From Candidatus Cloacimonadota bacterium (GTDB lineage Bacteria > Cloacimonadota > Cloacimonadia > Cloacimonadales > WRIO01), in NCBI GenBank assembly GCA_017998585.1, contig JAGOCT010000056.1, positions 1-8,673 of the forward strand: a stretch of DNA of 8,673 nucleotides, in the 5' to 3' direction. Positions 1-4,856 of the stretch are shown here, piece by piece; the first letter of the stretch is position 1; the number at the start of each line of letters is the position of its first letter. The notes under the pieces are model-generated. The model did not search any database and was not told the origin of the DNA. It saw only the letters and a list, made by a program, of their open reading frames with translations. Both the position numbers and the translations under genes were made by a program.

Positions 1-602
1 TAATAAACCCGCTGATTCTTGTTAGCTTTGAGATTATCGGCTTCATCATCATAATGGCTGTAAAGATAACCGTCTTTGTACCATGCAATGTCAGTATGTC
101 TGGCATTGAGCAGCTTTTCTTCTAAAAAAGTCTTTGTCTCTGTATCATAAATCCAGATATCAGAATCATCACCTCCGCCTTTTGAGATACTGTAAAAGAA
201 ATAGCGTCTGTCAGTGGATACCGCTAATCGAAAGGCTTTAGTTGTTCCGTCTTCTGAAAGCGTATTGGGATCAAAGAACAGTTCTTCTTCCCCATCCAAT
301 TCTCTTTTTCTGTAAATTACCCACTGATTCTGGGTACCAGAGTTCTTGGAATAATAATACCACTTGCCTCTTTTTAACGGTAAAGACTGTTTTGGGTAAT
401 TGATTAAATCAATGATTTCATCAAAGACTTTGTTTCTGTCTGGGTATTCGTTTAAAATTCGTTCTGTAACTTCCTGCTGAGCTCTCACCCATTCCTGTGT
501 TTCATTCGCATGATCATCTTCCAGCCAGCGATAGGGATCTTCAACTTCTCTGCCAAATATGGTTTCTCTGATCTCTTCTTTTCTCGTTTTTGGATATTGC
601 AT
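1..602 (-). CDS. Prolyl oligopeptidase, S9A family (N-terminal part, cut by window edge)
   Basis: This is the first 200 codons of a serine peptidase that cleaves short peptides after proline; the rest of a protein normally near 700 residues lies beyond the left edge. The N-terminus has the family's opening signature: YPKTRKEEIRETIFGREV, then EDPYRWLED at residues 21-29, then a helical stretch (ETQEWVRAQQEVTERIL). From about residue 70 the sequence turns into the beta-strand-rich beginning of the seven-bladed propeller (KRGKWYYYSKNSG, YRKRELDGEEELFFDPN, ISKGGGDDSDIWIYD, GYLYSHYDDE). The catalytic Ser-Asp-His domain is not in the window. There is no signal peptide, so the enzyme is probably cytoplasmic and acts in late peptide breakdown, which suits a protein- or amino-acid-fermenting organism. 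The start is fixed by a strong GGGGAGGA Shine-Dalgarno at 607-614, five bases upstream. Family assignment is firm; activity cannot be judged without the C-terminus. Confidence 0.93.
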   Translation of the reverse strand, partial: MQYPKTRKEEIRETIFGREVEDPYRWLEDDHANETQEWVRAQQEVTERILNEYPDRNKVFDEIIDLINYPKQSLPLKRGKWYYYSKNSGTQNQWVIYRKRELDGEEELFFDPNTLSEDGTTKAFRLAVSTDRRYFFYSISKGGGDDSDIWIYDTETKTFLEEKLLNARHTDIAWYKDGYLYSHYDDEADNLKANKNQRVY

Positions 603-629
603 AGAAATCCTCCCCTTTAATCTATCGCA

Positions 630-657
630 AGGATAGCATACGATACGATCCTGTCAA
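630..657 (-). promoter_or_regulatory. Promoter of the prolyl oligopeptidase gene
   Basis: On the minus strand a perfect TTGACA (652-657) is followed after 16 bases by TATCCT (630-635), placing transcription start near 623 and giving a leader of about 20 bases before the ATG. Upstream of the -35 box (658-700) the minus strand is a series of A-tracts, resembling an UP element. The short dyad CTATC-N5-GATAG (622-636) overlaps the -10 box and start site and could be an operator, but five-base arms are weak evidence. Confidence 0.55.
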
Positions 658-719
658 TCACAATCTTTTATTCATTTTATTTTTATTTATTTACTTTTAT
701 AATCTATTAAGTTTTTTGA

Positions 720-758
720 TAAAAAGAAAAACAAGGTTGAGGGGGTCAACCTTGTTTT
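720..758 (-). terminator. Rho-independent terminator
   Basis: A perfect 13-bp stem (728-740 paired with 746-758, arm AAAACAAGGTTGA) encloses a five-base loop (741-745, GGGGG on plus). Reading on the minus strand the stem is followed by TCTTTTTATC, a good U-tract. It therefore ends transcripts coming from the minus-strand gene at 969-2000, about 210 bases past its stop codon, and insulates the prolyl oligopeptidase promoter. On the plus strand the stem ends in TTTTAT, so weak bidirectional action is possible, although no plus-strand gene leads into it. Confidence 0.8.
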
Positions 759-968
759 ATAAGGGGGGGTGAGGGAGTGTGTATACAATCTCTAATGAGT
801 TCATATAGACGATCTTTAATAACGCATTTTTTATGCCATCCCTATTTTATAATACTCATATTTCTATTTTTCATATAGTTACTTACTTCATACATTCTTA
901 TTATTTTTACTTTTTGCTGATTTTCCAACATACACTGTTTGTTTTTCAACAGTTTTACTATTAATTCT

Positions 969-2000
969 CTAGTTTTCAAAATTGACCTCCACTACGCTCT
1001 CATACAGGTCATCAGTAGTAATAATCAAATGATTTGTTCCTTCCTGAAATCTGACTTTAATATTGTAAAACGCAACTGTGTTCCCTGTATTTTCATCAAT
1101 AACTATTTGCATATTACAGGGTACGCCCGGGATGTCATAAACAAAGGTATTATATGTTTGTAATACCTGATGTGTGTTCGCATCCATTTTAAAAACAGTA
1201 ATTTGACCTCTCTCTCTATCAGGAATGGCACATCGTTTTTTATCTGAAGATGCTGCAAAATTACGATTTAGAGAACTTTTCCCCATATAGACTAATTCAG
1301 TATTATTTACAGTATATATTTTATGTATTTCATTAGTATCGTCATAAAAATGCATGTATTGACCATCATTTAAAAAATAAATCCAAATCATATCAATATT
1401 CTCAGGAAAGGTGTACAATATTTCTCCATATGCTGTCATTAAATAAGGTCGATATAAAAATACATCAGCATCAGTATAATAATTTATATAATCTCCTGTT
1501 CGAACTTCTTGTTTTGGTGCATTAAAAACACAGCTTCTGGCCATGAAGTCATTAATCTTTATGTCTTTTACGACTGCTTTACCATCCTCAGACATGAGCA
1601 AAATACCGCTATTTAGTTCAGCACCTGAATAATCTTCAGGATAAAGATACTCGTATGGAATCGCCCACATTTTTGATTTGGACAGAAAACAAGGATCTGA
1701 AAACCTATAAATTGGTTCATTTTCTTTATATTTATTTGGAGGAAATTCAGATATCACTTCTCCTTGCAAGTTCCAAGTGATAATCGCGGGTGTATATTCA
1801 AGGGTAATTTCCTTGACATATAGATCTTCTCCTGGTTTAAATCCAAGCAAATAATCTGAGCCGTGTTCTGTAACTTTAGTAGTTTTTTCTAACTGAATCT
1901 TTTTTGTACTAATCAGTCTAAAACTAGCTTTATTGTTTTTTTGTGCAGTTAATGCGACAAAAGTGCTGATTATCAGCAGAAGTATGATTACTTTTTTCAT
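969..2000 (-). CDS. Exported protein of unknown function
   Basis: I do not recognise a family for this 343-residue protein. It begins with a typical signal peptide: KK, a hydrophobic core (VIILLLIISTFVALTA) and a likely cleavage after Ala19, before QKNNK. No cysteine follows the cleavage site, so it is not a lipoprotein; a periplasmic or secreted location is expected. The mature part is rich in short alternating hydrophobic/aromatic strands with turns (PAIITWNLQGEVISEFP, YLMTAYGEILYTFPENIDMIWIY, NDGQYMHFYDDTNEIHKIYTVNN, ITVFKMDANTHQVLQTYNTF). This looks like a six- or seven-bladed beta-propeller, but that is inference from pattern only. It has no C-terminal sorting domain, unlike the secreted proteins on the other strand. 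The ATG at 2000 is supported by AGGAG at 2007-2011. It is monocistronic, with its own promoter candidate upstream and a terminator at 720-758. Confidence 0.85.
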   Translation of the reverse strand: MKKVIILLLIISTFVALTAQKNNKASFRLISTKKIQLEKTTKVTEHGSDYLLGFKPGEDLYVKEITLEYTPAIITWNLQGEVISEFPPNKYKENEPIYRFSDPCFLSKSKMWAIPYEYLYPEDYSGAELNSGILLMSEDGKAVVKDIKINDFMARSCVFNAPKQEVRTGDYINYYTDADVFLYRPYLMTAYGEILYTFPENIDMIWIYFLNDGQYMHFYDDTNEIHKIYTVNNTELVYMGKSSLNRNFAASSDKKRCAIPDRERGQITVFKMDANTHQVLQTYNTFVYDIPGVPCNMQIVIDENTGNTVAFYNIKVRFQEGTNHLIITTDDLYESVVEVNFEN

Positions 2001-2097
2001 GTTATTCTCCTGTTTTGGTTATTCTTTTCAGGATACTTCATCTCTGTTTTTCCTTACCCACGATTCTATTTATCAATCATTCCTGTTATCATGCCAA

Positions 2098-2125
2098 AAT
2101 ATACTGATCTCTAAAATCTTGTCAA
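2098..2125 (-). promoter_or_regulatory. Promoter candidate for the exported-protein gene
   Basis: On the minus strand a perfect TTGACA (2120-2125) is followed after 16 bases by TATATT (2098-2103), a five-of-six match to the -10 consensus. The implied start near 2091 leaves a leader of about 90 bases before the ATG at 2000. The promoter lies in the 221-base gap behind the aminotransferase gene, so the exported protein is probably transcribed separately. I see no clear intrinsic terminator after the aminotransferase, so read-through is also possible. Confidence 0.5.
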
Positions 2126-2221
2126 TATTTTTAATTATTTTACTTTAATGGCAAAAAATACAGATATAAAAGATAAAGAAATTTTTTCCGTGTTCATTGT
2201 ATTTCTGTGGTTGTAGATCTT

Positions 2222-3448
2222 TCACTCAGATTTTATAGATTGATGCTTTTTGATTTCTTCCTTGATTAACTCACCCAGTCGTCTGACACCTTCTCTGTTT
2301 TTCTCAATACTGGAATAAGAGAAGTTAATTCTGGCAAAAGATTTCCCTTTTCCTTTCACAAAGAAAGGGGTTCCTGGCACAAATGCAACATTTTTTTCTA
2401 TTGCCTTTTTCAACAATTCTCTTGAATCTATATAATCAGGGAATTGAATAAATAAAAATAACCCGCCATTTGGTTTGTTCCAGCTGATTTCTTCAGGGAA
2501 GTATGCTTCGAAATCTTTCAACATTTCGTCTCTTTTGATCTTGTATTCTCTTTTTACGTTTTCCAGATACTCATCCAAAAATCCCTTCTGCATAAAACGG
2601 GCAGCAATTTTCTGGGTAAGCGGAGATGTACACAAATCGGTATTCTGCCTGCCGATTACATAGCGGTCAATGATATGATGGGGAGCGATTATCCATCCGA
2701 TTCTCAATCCTGGCATAAATATCTTGGAAAAAGTTCCTAAATGTACGACATTTTCAGTCTGACTCATTTCATAAAAAGAAGGATGGTAGGCTTCGTCAAA
2801 ATTAAATTCTCTGTAAGGACTGTCTTCAATGATTAAAATATTTTCCTGTTCTGTAAATTCCATTATCTGCTGACGTCTTTTTAAACTCATGTGTATCCCA
2901 GATGGATTCTGAAAATCTGGAATCATGTACAGAAACTTTATCATCTCTCCATTGTCTTTAAGCTTAAAATATCTCGTTTTTAAAGCATCAATATCAATCC
3001 CCTCATCATCAAGCGGTATATCTTCTATCTCTGCACCATAAGACAAAAATGCACCTAATGAGCCCAGATAAGACGGCGCTTCACAAACAATTCTGTCTCC
3101 TGGATTAACAAACAGCTTTCCGGTCAAATCCAATGCCTGTTGCGAACCGCTTACGATAATAATATGATCCAGATCAATCTTAAAACCCAATTTCCGGTAA
3201 CGTTGCAAAAGCATTTCTCTCAGTAACAGATCTCCTTCACTGGTACCATACTGTAAAGCATTAATCGCATCCTCATCATAAACTTCCTGGCTAATTTCTT
3301 TGATTTTCTCAACAGGAAACAACGCAGGATCAGGCAACCCGCCTGCAAATGAAATCAACTCAGGGTTGCTAGTCAGTTTTAACAATTCACGAATCTCTGA
3401 ACGCTTCATATTCAGATGTTGTTTTGACAGCAAGTGTGTGATTTCCAT
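2222..3448 (-). CDS. PLP-dependent class I/II aminotransferase, LysN/2-aminoadipate type
   Basis: This 408-residue protein is a complete fold-type I, pyridoxal-phosphate-dependent aminotransferase that exchanges an amino group between an amino acid and a 2-oxoacid. Visible landmarks in order: SFAGGLPDPALFP (33-45), typical of the LysN/ARO8/MocR-related group; LQYGTSEGDLLLRE (65-78); the cofactor-binding GSQQALDLTGKL (101-112); DFQNPSG with Asn181; IIEDSPY with Asp209, which pairs with the pyridine nitrogen, and Tyr212; GTFSKIFMPGLRIGW with Lys242 as the Schiff-base lysine and Arg249 for the phosphate; and FARINFS with Arg373, the usual substrate-carboxylate arginine. All key residues are present and the length is normal. 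Relatives act on 2-aminoadipate, aromatic, branched-chain or other amino acids; the sequence does not settle which. The start has an excellent AAAGGAGGAG at 3451-3460. The gene lies 69 bases downstream of the TetR gene and shares with it an upstream dyad, so joint regulation is likely. Confidence 0.93.
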   Translation of the reverse strand: MEITHLLSKQHLNMKRSEIRELLKLTSNPELISFAGGLPDPALFPVEKIKEISQEVYDEDAINALQYGTSEGDLLLREMLLQRYRKLGFKIDLDHIIIVSGSQQALDLTGKLFVNPGDRIVCEAPSYLGSLGAFLSYGAEIEDIPLDDEGIDIDALKTRYFKLKDNGEMIKFLYMIPDFQNPSGIHMSLKRRQQIMEFTEQENILIIEDSPYREFNFDEAYHPSFYEMSQTENVVHLGTFSKIFMPGLRIGWIIAPHHIIDRYVIGRQNTDLCTSPLTQKIAARFMQKGFLDEYLENVKREYKIKRDEMLKDFEAYFPEEISWNKPNGGLFLFIQFPDYIDSRELLKKAIEKNVAFVPGTPFFVKGKGKSFARINFSYSSIEKNREGVRRLGELIKEEIKKHQSIKSE

Positions 3449-3461
3449 TTCTCCTCCTTTA

Positions 3462-3479
3462 AAAGAACGTTTGTTCGTT
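3462..3479. promoter_or_regulatory. Candidate TetR operator before the aminotransferase gene
   Basis: On the plus strand this is AAAGAAC-GTTT-GTTCGTT, an 18-base dyad with a GAAC/GTTC core (3465-3468 and 3473-3476) and arms matching at six of seven positions. It lies just upstream of the Shine-Dalgarno, 13 bases from the start codon. TTTTTTATT (3478-3486) follows on the plus strand. The same dyad with the same flank occurs at 4101-4118 before the TetR gene. TetR-family regulators commonly bind dyads of about this length near their own gene and a neighbour. Function as this repressor's site is inferred from the shared sequence. Confidence 0.6.
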
Positions 3480-3517
3480 TTTTATTGATTTGTTTTTTCT
3501 AATATTATTTTCATTAT

Positions 3518-4099
3518 TTAATCTATATCATGAAACAGGGATAATCCCTTAAAGTGGTAGGTAATAAAGTGCCTGACCCGACTTTCATAGACTTTCTCTT
3601 CATTTTCAGCCTTAAAGATATAATACAAACCATCCCACATATTTTGAACAATCACTTTTATCAGAAAAGGGTCAAAACCACTGTCAGCTTTGGTTCCTTC
3701 AATGATATGTCTGGTCATTTTGTCACATAATTTCTCTTTGAAATCTCCATATTGCGGGACATTTGTATTCTCCATCAGTAACAGAAAAGAGGTTCTGAAT
3801 ACCAGCAGTCGTCTAAACAGATTTTCAGACACATAACTGATATTCTCATCTGTGTAGTTACCGTCATTTTCTTCTTTCATAAAGCCATCAATTCGATTGA
3901 GAAACAAATCGTAATGAGGAAAGACAAAATGCTTGTACAAGGTGAACTTATCAGGAAAATACTTATACAGATTACTGACACTCATCGGAATCGTAGCTGC
4001 CAGATCTCTCATCGAACAGCCCTCGTATCCTTTCTCCAGAAAGAGTTTTTCTGCATTCTCTAAAATCGCTTTTTTTATTTCATCTTTTAATCTCTGCAT
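3518..4099 (-). CDS. TetR/AcrR-family transcriptional regulator
   Basis: This 193-residue protein has the standard TetR plan. The N-terminal DNA-binding domain shows AILENAEKLFLEKGYEGCSM (11-30), then the helix-turn-helix RDLAATIPMSVSNLYKYFPDK (31-51) with the characteristic 'LYKYFPDK..LYKHF' recognition-helix ending. The remaining roughly 130 residues are the helical ligand-binding and dimerisation domain, which varies freely in this family, so the effector cannot be read from sequence. The ATG at 4099 has GGAGG at 4107-4111. The gene is divergent from the YciI-like gene and immediately upstream of the aminotransferase. Near-identical 18-base dyads sit before both this gene and the aminotransferase, suggesting autorepression plus control of the aminotransferase, perhaps in response to an amino acid or 2-oxoacid. 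The C-terminal half matches no subfamily I can name. Confidence 0.93.
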   Translation of the reverse strand: MQRLKDEIKKAILENAEKLFLEKGYEGCSMRDLAATIPMSVSNLYKYFPDKFTLYKHFVFPHYDLFLNRIDGFMKEENDGNYTDENISYVSENLFRRLLVFRTSFLLLMENTNVPQYGDFKEKLCDKMTRHIIEGTKADSGFDPFLIKVIVQNMWDGLYYIFKAENEEKVYESRVRHFITYHFKGLSLFHDID

Positions 4100-4100
4100 T

Positions 4101-4118
4101 AAAGAACCTCCGTTCTCT
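4101..4118. promoter_or_regulatory. Candidate TetR autoregulatory operator overlapping the Shine-Dalgarno
   Basis: On the plus strand this is AAAGAAC-CTCC-GTTCTCT, with arms matching at six of seven positions and a central AGAAC-N4-GTTCT core. It ends one base before the TetR start codon, and its spacer supplies part of the gene's Shine-Dalgarno (GGAGG, 4107-4111, minus strand). It also covers the predicted transcription start. TTTTTTATT (4118-4126) follows as at the partner site 3462-3479. In RNA the core could fold as a five-base-pair hairpin with GGAG in its loop, so a role at the RNA level is an alternative reading. Confidence 0.6.
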
Positions 4119-4146
4119 TTTTTATTTTACGATAGAAATTTGTCAA
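4119..4146 (-). promoter_or_regulatory. Promoter candidate for the TetR gene
   Basis: On the minus strand a perfect TTGACA (4141-4146) is followed after 16 bases by TAAAAA (4119-4124), a modest -10 match. The start would fall near 4112, inside the candidate operator, leaving a very short leader of about 13 bases. The perfect -35 box is the main support. Operator overlap with the start site is the usual geometry for TetR autorepression. Confidence 0.45.
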
Positions 4147-4271
4147 ATCTTTTTTTAATTATTGTCTTTTATTCTCTTGTATAATCAGATGAATATCTTT
4201 TCTATCCTGTAGAAAACGCTTTTTTTGATTGATCATTACTAATAACAGACTACTCTAAGTTAAAGCTTTAC

Positions 4272-4297
4272 TCTTTTATTAACAGATGGATAAAAGA
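4272..4297. promoter_or_regulatory. AT-rich inverted repeat in the divergent region
   Basis: TCTTTTAT (4272-4279) and ATAAAAGA (4290-4297) form an eight-base perfect dyad around a ten-base spacer, between the TetR and YciI-like genes. It could be a regulator site for the plus-strand gene at 4360, about 60 bases ahead of its start. Dyads of A and T arise easily in such DNA, so support is weak. The rest of 4127-4344 shows a TATAAT at 4180-4185 on the plus strand without a convincing -35 box. Confidence 0.2.
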
Positions 4298-4331
4298 ATA
4301 ATCTTTTCAAACCATTTTCTACATTTATTGT

Positions 4332-4339
4332 TATATTAT
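4332..4339 (+). promoter_or_regulatory. Possible -10 box of the YciI-like gene
   Basis: TATATTAT at 4332-4339 contains overlapping TATATT and TATTAT hexamers 20-28 bases before the ATG at 4360. I see no good -35 box at 16-18 bases upstream. It is therefore only a candidate; a more distant start from the TATAAT at 4180-4185 is the alternative. Confidence 0.25.
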
Positions 4340-4359
4340 CATTAGAAAGAGAGGTAATA

Positions 4360-4773
4360 ATGGACGATCATGTGATAACAAATCCCAATTACAATGCGGA
4401 TTTAGCCGAAAAAACTGGCGCAGATGAATATGGTATGAAGAGATACATCCTCGTAATTTTAAAAAGTGGAGATAATCAAAGTCAGGACAAAACTTTCCAA
4501 AATCAATGTTTTAAAGGCCATATGGATAATATTCAGAAACTGGAAGAAGAAGGTAAACTAATTGTTGCTGGACCAATGCATAAAAACCCAAACAAGTATC
4601 GAGGGATTTTTATTTTCAATACAGAATCCGTTTCTGAAGCAGAAAAACTAACACAAAATGACCCTGCAATAAAGGCAGATTTCCTTCGTGCTGATTATTA
4701 TGAATGGTATGGTTCAGCAGCCTTACCCTTGTATCTGGAGTATGCAAAGCAAATCTGGAAAGTAAATCCCTAA
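4360..4773 (+). CDS. YciI-like (YCII-related domain) protein
   Basis: This 137-residue protein carries a complete YCII-related domain, a small ferredoxin-like alpha/beta fold found alone or fused to other enzymes; its general biochemical role is not established. The domain runs from MKRYILVILKSG (26-37) through GHMDNIQKLEEEGKLIVAGP (53-72, with conserved His54), RGIFIFN (81-87) and the family's Asp-Pro motif at 101-102 (NDPAIKADFLRADYYEWYG). Before it is a 25-residue extension (NPNYNADLAEKTGADEYG) and after it a short tail (YLEYAKQIWK). As I recall, both resemble the longer YciI proteins of Bacteroidota, many of which start with a signal peptide; this one has none and should be cytoplasmic. 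The first ATG is preferred over Met26 because GAGAGG (4349-4354) sits five bases upstream of it and the extension looks conserved. It is transcribed away from the TetR gene and lacks the TetR dyad, so co-regulation is not supported. Confidence 0.88.
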   Translation: MDDHVITNPNYNADLAEKTGADEYGMKRYILVILKSGDNQSQDKTFQNQCFKGHMDNIQKLEEEGKLIVAGPMHKNPNKYRGIFIFNTESVSEAEKLTQNDPAIKADFLRADYYEWYGSAALPLYLEYAKQIWKVNP

Positions 4774-4799
4774 TTAATTAAAAATAATTGATTTATTTA

Positions 4800-4828
4800 T
4801 TGACATACAGAAAAATATGAGTCATACT
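4800..4828 (+). promoter_or_regulatory. Promoter candidate for the large secreted protein
   Basis: A perfect TTGACA (4800-4805) is followed after 17 bases by CATACT (4823-4828), four of six to consensus; TATGAT at 4829-4834 is better but badly spaced. The implied start near 4835 leaves about 22 bases before the ATG at 4857. The gap after the YciI-like gene is 83 bases with no clear terminator, so some read-through from that gene is possible. Confidence 0.5.
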
Positions 4829-4856
4829 TATGATATTAATATACTAGGGAGGACTC

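Larger units (their letters stand above)
603..968. other. Gene-free stretch with promoter and terminator
   Basis: This intergenic stretch between the prolyl oligopeptidase start and the end of the exported-protein gene holds the promoter at 630-657 and the terminator at 720-758. From 775 to 968 it is AT-rich and I see no supported gene or structured RNA. The only oddities are G-runs at 741-745 and 763-769, unusual in such AT-rich DNA. A plus-strand open frame beginning at 939 is the antisense shadow of the 969-2000 gene and has no Shine-Dalgarno. Confidence 0.6.

Noticed and set aside
274..286. Perfect palindrome AAGAAC-A-GTTCTT resembling the TetR dyad arms
   Set aside because: It lies inside the prolyl oligopeptidase coding sequence, is explained by Glu-Glu-Leu-Phe-Phe codons, and has a one-base spacer instead of four.
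741..775. G-runs that might form a G-quadruplex or phase-variable tract
   Set aside because: Only three runs, one of them the terminator loop, and no promoter or reading frame whose phase the seven-G run could switch.
939..1163. Plus-strand open frame of 74 codons
   Set aside because: Mostly antisense to the end of the 969-2000 gene, has no Shine-Dalgarno and no domain-like sequence.
1933..2148. Plus-strand open frame of 71 codons with hydrophobic translation
   Set aside because: Its hydrophobicity comes from the antisense of a signal-peptide region and AT-rich intergenic DNA; no ribosome site.
3933..4184. Plus-strand open frame of 83 codons
   Set aside because: Antisense to the helix-turn-helix region of the TetR gene and its promoter; no Shine-Dalgarno.
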